Assembly (NCBI GenBank): GCA_002710495.1
Contig: PAKE01000019.1
Span: 81,312-90,468 of the forward strand
Direction: 5' to 3'
Source of the DNA: Flavobacteriales bacterium
Lineage (GTDB): Bacteria; Bacteroidota; Bacteroidia; Flavobacteriales; BACL11
Length of the DNA stretch: 9,157 bases
Below, in pieces: positions 1 to 7,200 of the stretch. Every line of letters begins with the position of its first letter. Positions within the stretch are counted from its first letter, which is position 1. The notes under the pieces were generated by a model. The model was not told the origin of the DNA. It made no database searches and worked only from the letters and a program-made list of their open reading frames with translations. The position numbers and the translations under genes were made by a program.

Positions 1-809
1 TCATTCCAGATATATAATACGAAAAAGACAATAATAAAAGCCAATGTTCTGTGAATAAACTGTATTGCATAATGATTTTCTATAAAGTTTTGCCAAAAAG
101 GATTCATGGAAAAGATAGATCCTGGTATCCATTCACCCTCCATTTTTGGCCAGGTATTACAAATTCTCCCAGCGTTTAAGCCAGCAACAAATGCTCCATA
201 AATAATTTGAATTATCACTAATACAAAAAGCCAAGAAGTTAATTTTAGCAGCTTTTTATTCCCACTTCTTTTTTTAGGTAATATTAGAGGTAAGGCTACC
301 CACAAAGTAAAAGCACAAGTTAAAAATGCGGTTATTAAATGTATAGCTAATCTAAAGTGACTTACATCAGGGTTTTTCACTAAACCACTTTTCACCATCC
401 ACCAACCAATTCCAGCTTGCATAGCTCCCATACTAAATAAGATTAGGGATTGATAAATTAATTTTCTATTTAATTTTTTCTTGATCAGAAAGTAAATAAA
501 TGGGATTATAAATACTAATCCCAATAATCTACCCATCATTCTATGTAAATATTCCCAAAAAAAGATGTATTTAAAATCATCTAAAACATAATGAGCATTC
601 ATTTTACCTTCAGGGGTTGCCTGATAAACATTAAAAGCAGCTATCCATTCCTCTGGATTTAAAGGAGGAATAGTACCTCCAATTAATTGCCAAGTTGACA
701 TTGAAAGCCCTGAATTGGTGAGTCTAGTAATTCCTCCTATTATGACCATAATAAAGATAAGGACACATCCTGAAATCAGCCATAAAATTATTGGTCTTTT
801 TGCTTTCAT
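1..809 (-). CDS. ctaA: Heme A synthase, COX15/CtaA family (3' end cut by window)
   Basis: Integral membrane enzyme that converts heme O to heme A, the cofactor of aa3-type cytochrome oxidases. The first 269 residues are visible; family members usually have about 300-360, so the C-terminal part lies beyond the left edge. Seen directly: a first hydrophobic helix (about 7-27) running into the family signature G25-G-I-T-R-L-T-N-S-G-L-S-M37; W85-E-Y-L-H89-R in helix 2; S-H151-F-R-L-A-I-H157 in helix 4; the G-R-x-C-N-T-W-P-K-M loop (214-223); and F-I-H253-R-T-L in helix 6. H89, H151 (or H157) and H253 fit heme-ligand positions in COX15; the expected fourth histidine would be in the missing part. 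The ATG lies one base after the stop of the upstream DUF420 gene and no clear Shine-Dalgarno is present, so translation is probably coupled. The symbol ctaA follows bacterial usage; COX15-like is the closer subtype. Identity is secure. Confidence 0.95.
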   Translation of the reverse strand, partial: MKAKRPIILWLISGCVLIFIMVIIGGITRLTNSGLSMSTWQLIGGTIPPLNPEEWIAAFNVYQATPEGKMNAHYVLDDFKYIFFWEYLHRMMGRLLGLVFIIPFIYFLIKKKLNRKLIYQSLILFSMGAMQAGIGWWMVKSGLVKNPDVSHFRLAIHLITAFLTCAFTLWVALPLILPKKRSGNKKLLKLTSWLFVLVIIQIIYGAFVAGLNAGRICNTWPKMEGEWIPGSIFSMNPFWQNFIENHYAIQFIHRTLAFIIVFFVLYIWN

Positions 810-810
810 T

Positions 811-1347
811 CTAATAATAAGGAGCCATAAATAAATATACCATTACCCCAGTAATTGCTACATACATCCAAATTGGGAAAGTCCATTTTACTATTTTCTT
901 ATGTTTATCAATTTCCCCAGTTATTCCTCTATAAATTGAAAATAAAGCAAGAGGTAATACTGGAATAGAAAGAGAAATATGGCTAATTAAAACAAAGAAA
1001 TATAGATATCTAACGCTCCCCTCTCCACCAAATGGCACAGGACTGTTCGTAAGTTTTGATGTTACATATGAAATTAAAAATATAGATGATAATACAAACG
1101 CAGTAATCATAGATATTTTATGAGCGTTAGTTTTTTTGTTTTTTATCCAAATAAATCCGGTAAAAAGTAAAATAGCAGTAAAGCCATTTAATATTGCGTG
1201 AAAAAAAGGAAGTGAACTAAAATCAAAAGCATCAGATTCAATATGTAATACATCTGGGAAAAGCATCAATAAAGCTACCGCAACAGGAATTATTACAGAT
1301 AAAGTAATAATTAATGGAACAAAAAAGGAATCTTGTTTTTTTATCAT
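811..1347 (-). CDS. DUF420/CtaM-type membrane protein, probable cytochrome oxidase assembly factor
   Basis: A 178-residue, mostly hydrophobic protein with about five membrane segments (approximately 8-30, 48-68, 77-97, 113-137, 155-175). It carries the four spaced histidines typical of DUF420: H50 (F-F-H-A-I-L-N), H76 (N-A-H-K), H123 (I-S-H-I-S-L) and H149 (D-K-H-K-K). The F-G-G-E-G-S-V-R-Y loop (106-114) and the W-T-F-P-I-W-M-Y-V end segment also fit. In Bacillus and Staphylococcus the family member CtaM (YozB) is needed for a functional aa3-type oxidase; the biochemical step is not firmly established. Placement between aspS (ATGA overlap at 1344-1347) and heme A synthase (one-base gap) supports a role in heme-copper oxidase assembly. 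Family assignment rests on recognised motifs; the specific function is inferred from family and context. Confidence 0.88.
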   Translation of the reverse strand: MIKKQDSFFVPLIITLSVIIPVAVALLMLFPDVLHIESDAFDFSSLPFFHAILNGFTAILLFTGFIWIKNKKTNAHKISMITAFVLSSIFLISYVTSKLTNSPVPFGGEGSVRYLYFFVLISHISLSIPVLPLALFSIYRGITGEIDKHKKIVKWTFPIWMYVAITGVMVYLFMAPYY

Positions 1348-3089
1348 TTTTGTAATTTAATATTAAGTTCTTTTAATTGTTCCTCATCAATATTAGCAGG
1401 AGAATCAATCATCACATCACGACCAGAATTATTCTTTGGGAAGGCAATAAAATCACGGATACTTTCTTGTCCTCCCATAATAGCACAAAGTCTATCGAAC
1501 CCAAAAGCAACTCCACCATGAGGAGGAGCTCCATATTCGAATGCGTCCATTAAAAATCCAAATTGTTCTTTTGCTTGTTCTTCTGTAAATCCAAGATGTT
1601 TAAACATAAGTTTTTGCAAATCTTTATCATGAATCCTAATACTTCCTCCTCCAATTTCGTTTCCGTTAAGCACTAAGTCATACGCATTTGCTCTAACTCT
1701 AGATGGGTCCGTATCAAGTTTTTCTATGTCATTTTGTTTTGGAGAGGTAAACGGATGGTGCATAGCATGATATTTTTCAGTTTCTTCATCCCATTCCAAT
1801 AAAGGAAAGTCCAGCACCCAAAGAGGAGCAAATGCATCAGAATTTCTAAGTCCTAATTTTTCAGCTAAGTGTAATCGTAAATTAGAAAGAGCTTTTCTTG
1901 TTTTTTCAGTTTCTCCAGCCATTACCAAAATTAAATCTCCTGCGGAGGATTTGCATTTGTCGGCCCAATTATTTAAATCTTCTTGCGAGAAAAATTTATC
2001 TACAGATGATTTGAAAGTACCATCCTCATTACACTTGCAATATACTAATCCTTTAGCTCCAATCTGAGGAGTTTTCACAAAATCAGTTATCGTATCAAGT
2101 TCTTTTCTAGTAAAAGAGGACCCACCTTTTACATTAATCCCTACTACTAGTTCTGCGCTATCAAATACAACAAAATCATTTTGCTGACACACATCATTCA
2201 TTTCTATAAACTTCATTCCAAATCGGATGTCTGGTTTATCAGAACCATACATTTTCATAGCTTCATCATATGTCATTCTAGGGAAATCGGACACCTCTAC
2301 ATTTTTTACTTCTTTTAATAAATGTCGGGTAAGTCCTTCAAACATATTTAAGATATCTTCTTGTTCCACAAAAGCCATTTCACAATCAATTTGTGTAAAT
2401 TCTGGCTGTCTGTCCGCTCTTAAATCCTCATCTCTAAAACATCTTACAATCTGATAATATTTATCCATACCAGCAACCATCAAAAGTTGTTTGAATGTTT
2501 GTGGAGATTGTGGAAGGGCGTAGAATTGACCTTCATTCATTCTGCTTGGCACCACAAAATCTCTTGCTCCTTCTGGAGTAGATTTAATTAAATAAGGAGT
2601 TTCAATTTCATAAAACCCCCGAGCGTCTAGATATTTTCTTGTTTCCGAAGCAACTCTTGATCTTAGTATTATATTTTCTTTTATTGGGGCTCTTCTGATA
2701 TCGAGATATCTGTATTTCATTCTAAGTTCATCTCCACCATCGGTTTCATCTTCAATTGTAAATGGGGGTGTTTTTGATGCGTTCAGAAGTGTAAGTTCAG
2801 TTACTTTTATTTCGATTTCTCCTGTTGAGATATTCGTGTTTTTTGAACTACGTTCTATGACCTCTCCATTAACTTGGATTACAAATTCTCTGCCAAGTTT
2901 TCTTGCTTTTTCGCATAAATCAGAGTTTTCGTGCATATTAAATGCAAGTTGAGTAATTCCGTATCTATCCCTTAAATCTACAAAAGTCATACCACCTAAG
3001 TCTCGGTTTTTTTGCACCCAACCACTTAAGGTTATTTCTTCTGAAACATTGCTAATATTTAGTTCTCCGCAAGTTTTAGTTCTTAACAT
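1344..3089 (-). CDS. aspS: Aspartyl-tRNA synthetase, bacterial type
   Basis: Class IIb synthetase of 581 residues, normal for the bacterial form, that charges tRNA-Asp with aspartate in the cytoplasm. Domains in order: an OB-fold anticodon-binding domain (about 1-105, with [12 protein letters not shown] at 22-33); class II motif 1 near 143-180 (T-P-E-G-A-R-D-F at 171-178); the Q-S-P-Q stretch (194-197); motif 2 ([10 protein letters not shown] from 218); the bacterial GAD insertion (roughly 290-410); H-H-P-F-T (444-448); and motif 3 G-G-V-A-F-G-F-D-R (525-533). L31 and K83 occupy the two anticodon-domain positions where tRNA-discriminating enzymes carry Leu and Lys and non-discriminating ones carry His and Gly, so this enzyme is probably specific for tRNA-Asp. 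The ATG at 3089 gives the standard N-terminus ([10 protein letters not shown]) and follows an A-rich leader. The stop overlaps the next gene's start as ATGA. Confidence 0.98.
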   Translation of the reverse strand: MLRTKTCGELNISNVSEEITLSGWVQKNRDLGGMTFVDLRDRYGITQLAFNMHENSDLCEKARKLGREFVIQVNGEVIERSSKNTNISTGEIEIKVTELTLLNASKTPPFTIEDETDGGDELRMKYRYLDIRRAPIKENIILRSRVASETRKYLDARGFYEIETPYLIKSTPEGARDFVVPSRMNEGQFYALPQSPQTFKQLLMVAGMDKYYQIVRCFRDEDLRADRQPEFTQIDCEMAFVEQEDILNMFEGLTRHLLKEVKNVEVSDFPRMTYDEAMKMYGSDKPDIRFGMKFIEMNDVCQQNDFVVFDSAELVVGINVKGGSSFTRKELDTITDFVKTPQIGAKGLVYCKCNEDGTFKSSVDKFFSQEDLNNWADKCKSSAGDLILVMAGETEKTRKALSNLRLHLAEKLGLRNSDAFAPLWVLDFPLLEWDEETEKYHAMHHPFTSPKQNDIEKLDTDPSRVRANAYDLVLNGNEIGGGSIRIHDKDLQKLMFKHLGFTEEQAKEQFGFLMDAFEYGAPPHGGVAFGFDRLCAIMGGQESIRDFIAFPKNNSGRDVMIDSPANIDEEQLKELNIKLQK

Positions 3090-3106
3090 TTTATTTTTTA
3101 TTTAGA

Positions 3107-3140
3107 TTGCGAAATTACAAAATTGCAACTCTTATATTTG
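3107..3140 (+). promoter_or_regulatory. Candidate Bacteroidota-type promoter for tadA
   Basis: TATATTTG at 3133-3140 matches the flavobacterial -7 element TAnnTTTG exactly. A TTG at 3107-3109 lies 23 bases upstream, at the long end of the accepted spacing to the -33 element. Transcription would begin a few bases after 3140, at or very near the ATG at 3145, implying a leaderless or nearly leaderless mRNA. The start site itself is inferred. Confidence 0.55.
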
Positions 3141-3143
3141 CAA
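3110..3143 (-). promoter_or_regulatory. Candidate Bacteroidota-type promoter for aspS-DUF420-ctaA
   Basis: On the minus strand TAATTTCG (3117 down to 3110) matches TAnnTTTG with one mismatch, and TTG (3143 down to 3141) sits 23 bases upstream of it. Predicted initiation around 3105 would leave an A/T-rich leader of about 15 bases before the aspS ATG, typical of this phylum. It interlocks with the opposite promoter. The single mismatch makes it weaker than the plus-strand candidate. Confidence 0.4.
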
Positions 3144-3144
3144 A

Positions 3145-3594
3145 ATGGAAACAAATCCTTTCTCAGATGAATATTTTATGACTGAAGCATTAAAAGAAGC
3201 TGAAAAAGCCATGATATTAGATGAAGTTCCCGTAGGAGCAATTATAGTTTGCGATAATCAGATAATTGCTCGTGGTCATAATTATACTGAGAGATTAAAT
3301 GATGTAACTGCACATGCTGAAATGCAAGCGTTTACTTCTGCAGCAAATTATCTGGGCGGCAAATACTTAAATGAATGCACTCTATACGTAACTTTAGAAC
3401 CCTGTATTATGTGTGGAGGAGCATCTTTTTGGACTCAGATCAAGAGAATTGTTTATGGAGCTTCTGATGAAAAAAGAGGATTTTTATCTGTTAAAAGAAG
3501 TGTTTTACATCCTAAAACAGAAATAACCAAAGGAATACATGAAGAGAAATGCAGTAAAATTTTACAGGATTTTTTTCAGCATAAAAGAACATAA
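3145..3594 (+). CDS. tadA: tRNA-specific adenosine deaminase (A34 to inosine)
   Basis: Zinc-dependent deaminase of 149 residues, normal for TadA, which converts adenosine to inosine at wobble position 34, classically in tRNA-Arg(ACG), so that one tRNA reads CGU, CGC and CGA. The cytidine/deoxycytidylate-deaminase fold is clear: E27-V-P-V-G-A lies before the first strand, T55-A-H57-A-E59-M holds the zinc ligand H57 and the proton-shuttling E59, and L84-E-P-C87-I-M-C90 gives the other two zinc ligands. N46 fits the conserved substrate-contacting Asn. ATG 3145 is preferred over the internal Met12 (3178) because residues 7-26 (S-D-E-Y-F-M-T-E-A-L) align with the first helix of known TadA proteins. 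No in-frame ATG, GTG or TTG lies between 3145 and the upstream in-frame stop at 3103-3105. The bacilliredoxin gene follows after 32 bases. Confidence 0.96.
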   Translation: METNPFSDEYFMTEALKEAEKAMILDEVPVGAIIVCDNQIIARGHNYTERLNDVTAHAEMQAFTSAANYLGGKYLNECTLYVTLEPCIMCGGASFWTQIKRIVYGASDEKRGFLSVKRSVLHPKTEITKGIHEEKCSKILQDFFQHKRT

Positions 3595-3598
3595 AACG

Positions 3599-3606
3599 TA
3601 TTTTTG
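3599..3606 (+). promoter_or_regulatory. Candidate -7 promoter element before the bacilliredoxin gene
   Basis: TATTTTTG matches TAnnTTTG just after the tadA stop. Initiation would fall near 3611-3613, giving an A-rich leader of about 15 bases. No TTG is visible 17-23 bases upstream, where sequence is mainly T-rich, so the gene may instead, or also, be read through from tadA. Confidence 0.35.
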
Positions 3607-3626
3607 TATTAATAAAAAAATAAAAA

Positions 3627-4043
3627 ATGAATTATCCAGAAGAAATGTGTAAGCCAATGAGAGAAGATTTAACTTCAGTTGGATTTATTGAAATGAGAAC
3701 TTCAGAAGAAGTAGAAGAAATTTTGAACAAGAAAGAAGGAACTGTACTTGTAATTGTTAATTCTGTGTGTGGTTGTGCAGCTGGAAATGCTAGACCAGCC
3801 GTAAAACTTGCTAAAACCTTTATCCCTAAACCTGATGTGTTTGCTACTGTTTTTGCAGGGCAAGACATAGGAGCAGTTGCTAAAGCAAGAGAATATATGA
3901 ATCCATTCCCTCCATCTTCCCCATGCATTGCATTGTTTCAGGATGGAAAATTAGTTCATTTTATAGAAAGACATCATATTGAAGGAAGATCTTCACAAAT
4001 GATAGCAGATAATTTAAAAGATGCTTTTACTCAGATTTGTTAG
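3627..4043 (+). CDS. BrxA/BrxB-family bacilliredoxin (formerly DUF1094, YphP/YqiW)
   Basis: Small cytosolic thioredoxin-fold protein of 138 residues, close to the usual length of about 140-145. It carries the family's C-x-C active site in V44-N-S-V-C48-G-C50-A-A-G-N-A-R-P-A, which is nearly invariant in BrxA and BrxB. It also has the P94-F-P-P segment near the cis-Pro region, and E-R-H-H-I-E-G-R-S (about 114-122) near the C-terminus. In Firmicutes these proteins remove bacillithiol from S-bacillithiolated proteins after oxidative stress. Some Bacteroidota make bacillithiol, so the same role is plausible, but no biosynthesis gene (bshA, bshB, bshC) is in this window. A further Cys at position 8 is outside the motif. 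The A-rich leader lacks a Shine-Dalgarno. The choice between BrxA and BrxB cannot be made from this sequence, so no symbol is given. Confidence 0.93.
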   Translation: MNYPEEMCKPMREDLTSVGFIEMRTSEEVEEILNKKEGTVLVIVNSVCGCAAGNARPAVKLAKTFIPKPDVFATVFAGQDIGAVAKAREYMNPFPPSSPCIALFQDGKLVHFIERHHIEGRSSQMIADNLKDAFTQIC

Positions 4044-4061
4044 ATAAAATCACAGATATCG

Positions 4062-4102
4062 TAAAAGATAGACTCCTTACTTTTTACACAAAGGATCTTT
4101 TA
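4062..4102 (+). terminator. Weak possible terminator hairpin after the bacilliredoxin gene
   Basis: TAAAAGAT (4062-4069) can pair with ATCTTTTA (4095-4102), and inner CCTT (4075-4078) pairs with AAGG (4091-4094), leaving a five-base one-sided bulge and a 12-base loop. The stem is A/T-rich and is not followed by a clean U tract, so termination is only a suggestion. Confidence 0.25.
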
Positions 4103-4140
4103 ATAAAAAGAAGGATATATACTAGTTTTAATAAATTTTG

Positions 4141-4148
4141 TATCTTGC
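4141..4148 (+). promoter_or_regulatory. Possible degenerate -7 element for the SprB-repeat gene
   Basis: TATCTTGC followed by GCC resembles the common TAnnTTTGC form with one T missing. A second partial match, AAATTTTG, ends just before it at 4140. No TTG lies at -33 spacing. If used, the leader would be about 40 bases and would contain the direct repeats at 4151-4189. Confidence 0.3.
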
Positions 4149-4150
4149 GC

Positions 4151-4189
4151 CATTAAATATATACATTAAATAGCACTAAAAGCACTAAA
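4151..4189 (+). repeat. Two pairs of 9-bp direct repeats in the adhesin leader
   Basis: CATTAAATA occurs at 4151-4159 and 4164-4172. AGCACTAAA occurs twice in perfect tandem at 4172-4180 and 4181-4189, ending three bases before the ATG at 4193. They fall where a Shine-Dalgarno would be in other bacteria. They could be a translational or regulatory element, or simple slippage products; the sequence alone does not decide. Confidence 0.6.
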
Positions 4190-4192
4190 GAA

Positions 4193-4258
4193 ATGAAAAA
4201 AACACTACTTCTAGGATTAGTTTTAATAATGTCGTTTTATTCGACAGAATCCAATGCT
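4193..4258 (+). other. Predicted Sec signal peptide of the surface protein
   Basis: Residues 1-22: Lys2 and Lys3, a hydrophobic stretch L5 to F15, then a polar end S-T-E-S-N-A. The A-x-A-like S-N-A followed by Gln fits signal peptidase I cleavage after Ala22. No lipobox Cys is present, so a lipoprotein is unlikely. Confidence 0.85.
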
Positions 4259-7200
4259 CAAACTATTAACTCTGTTACTGTTACCACTCCTATTTTATGT
4301 TATGGTGATTTAGCAGAAATTAATATTCTAGTTAACCAAACAATTCCAGCTGCAGCTGCAAAGGTGATTGTTGGTTACTTTATTGGATCTACTTTTATAC
4401 CGATTACATCAACAAACATCACTACTGTAACTAGTATTAATGTCCCAGGTTTAGCAGCTCAAAACTATACAGTTCGTTTAGTAGATTCTATTTTGTATTA
4501 TGGGACTAATCCTAATGGATCTAATCCGGGGTCAATATATGACTTTTCTTCTATAAATATAACTCAACCATTACAACTATCTAATACAGCTTTATTAACT
4601 TCTCCACTTCAGTGTTTCGGAGATTGTGATGCTCAAGTTAATATAAATGTATTGGGTGGTACTCCTCCTTATAGTGTCACATTTGGAACAGGATCGCCAT
4701 CATTTTTTACATCTTTTGACTCGACTTATTCTAGCTTATGCGCAGACACTTATAACATAAATATAATTGATAATGAGGGATGTTCTGTAAGCCCTTCTTC
4801 TGCTACAAGTATTCTTGTTGATGAGCCACCGTTACTTACTCCAAATGGGAGTATTACATCTGATTATAATGGAGAGGATATTAGTTGTTTTGGAGCTTCT
4901 GATGGAGAAATAACAGCTTCTGTTGTTTTAAACACAGGGTCACCATCTTATCAATATTCTATTAATGGAGGGGCTTTACAGTCTACTCCTGTATTTTCAG
5001 GGCTTACTGCTGGGACGTATACTATTTACTATATAGATGCTAATGGTTGTGATACTTCTGAAGATTTTACCTTAAGTGACCCTCCAGGTTTATCAGGATC
5101 TATTAGTATATCTTCACAAGTAAATTGCGTTGGTGGTTGTGATGGAGAATTAACTTTCCAAGTTAATAATATATTAACTGGGACACCGGGCACACCACCC
5201 TCTTATACTTATGCAATTGTAGGAGGATCCTTTCAAAGTTCTCAAATTTTCCCAGGATTATGTGGAGATTCTACTTATTCAATCATTGTAATGGACGCTA
5301 ACGGATGTCAAGACACTACAGATAAATATTTATCTGAACCGGATTCCCTGATTTTCTCAGATTCATTGTCTGATTACAACGGGTTTAATATAAGTTGTTT
5401 CGGATATAGCGATGGGTCAATTCATTTCCAAAATCCATCAGGAGGAAATTCTCCATATCAATATTCAACTGGAGGAACTTTTAGTAACAATATGAATTAC
5501 ACAGGATTATCAGCAACAAACAATCCTTACACAGTGACTCTTAAAGATGATAACGGATGTATTGAGGTACATAATATCACTTTAACCGAGCCAGATGAGT
5601 TTTCAATTAATTTAACAATTGACAGTGTTTATGGACCTACTAATACATCAATAAGCTGCCCTGGATTTTGCGATGGAGGAATTTCAGTAGTCCCTACTAA
5701 TGGAGTAGCTCCAATTTTATATGATTTAACTACATATCCTACTCAAACATCTACTTTTTGGACAGGACTGTGTGGAGATATTACTTTTGGGACATATACT
5801 TTAAACGCTACAGATGCAAATGGTTGTCCTGCATCTACAAATATTACTTTACAAGAACCATTACCATTTGTTTATACAGTTGATTCTACCCCTGAATATT
5901 GTTCAGATTCAAATGGAACTGCTTCAATTAATGTTACTCAAGGAGGTACGGGGTCATATGCGTATTTATGGGATGATCTACAGTTTCAATCTACAGCTAC
6001 TGCAACAGGTTTAATGTCAAATCTGTATCAAGTTAGATTTACAGATGCGAATGGTTGTATGGAGTCACAATTTGTTTTTGTAACAGAAGTAGACATTACT
6101 ATTACTTTTGATAGCGTCCCTCCATGTTCTGGAGGATTATTAGGTGAAGCTACGGCAAATCCTAATGGAGTTCCACCTTATTCTTATCTTTGGGGAACTG
6201 GACAGACTACACAAACAATCACGGGATTAAACCCAGGGTATTATTCGGTTACAGTAACAGATTTCAACGGATGTACAATTACGGATTCAGTGGAGATACC
6301 ATTAGCACAAATTGTTAATGTTGCTGTTGATCTATCAAACTCCACACAAAGCGTGCTTTGTAACGGATACCCAGCAGATACTATTACCGTAATTGCATCT
6401 GGAGGTAGTGGATTTGCAACTTATCAATATAATATACCAGGGGCGTCACCTACTCCTCAATATAATACAGTTTTTACTGGCATTTATCCTGGAACATATC
6501 CTATTGTTGCAGTTGATGCAAATGGATGTTCTGATACGACACTTTTTACAATAAGCGAACCGGATATTATTTATTTTACAGCAACATTTTCTAATGTTAG
6601 TTGTCATTCGGGATCTAATGGATTTGCATGGGTAGATTCTGTTTCTGGAGGTACGGGAACACCTTATAGTTATACCTGGGTAAATTCAAATTCAGATACT
6701 ATTTCGCAATCTTATATGGCAACAAACCTTATTGCTGGGACCTATACAGTAAGCGTTACAGATATATATAGCTGTGTTTCAAATCCACAATCAGTTTCGG
6801 TTACAATTAGCGAACCAACACCACTTGTAAGCACTACAACTATTATTAATCATTCCTCATGTGAAGGAAACCAAACAGCTGCAAACGGAGAAGCTCAGGT
6901 AATTGCTAGTCAGGGAACTCCAGGATATAGTTATTCATGGACAGGGCCAAGCTGGCCTACTTATCCATTAGGATTTACCGCAACAGGAGATAACATTATA
7001 AACTTATGGCCTGGAACGTATTATGTTACAATTATAGATGACACAGGTTGTATTCATTATGATACTGCAGTTATAAATCCTGGGGTTAATCCTATTTTAG
7101 ATCTTACTGTACAAAATGTTTCTTGTTTTGGGTTTAACAATGGAACTATTACAACAGGAGCTATATCTGGTACTCCTCCATATTCTTTTTCTGATAATGG

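Noticed and set aside
1333..2454. Small plus-strand open frames at 1333-1521 and 2227-2454
   Set aside because: Both lie antisense to the well-supported aspS gene (the first just past its 3' end), have Ser- and Cys-rich compositions without any recognised motif, and no promoter or leader in this phylum's style.
3632..3928. Minus-strand 98-codon open frame inside the bacilliredoxin gene
   Set aside because: It is antisense to a gene with clear family motifs and shows no motif of its own.
5814..6014. 66-codon open frame in another frame of the SprB-repeat gene
   Set aside because: It is out of frame with the 1655-codon gene and its Leu/Gln-rich product reflects the shifted reading of Thr/Ile/Tyr-rich repeats.
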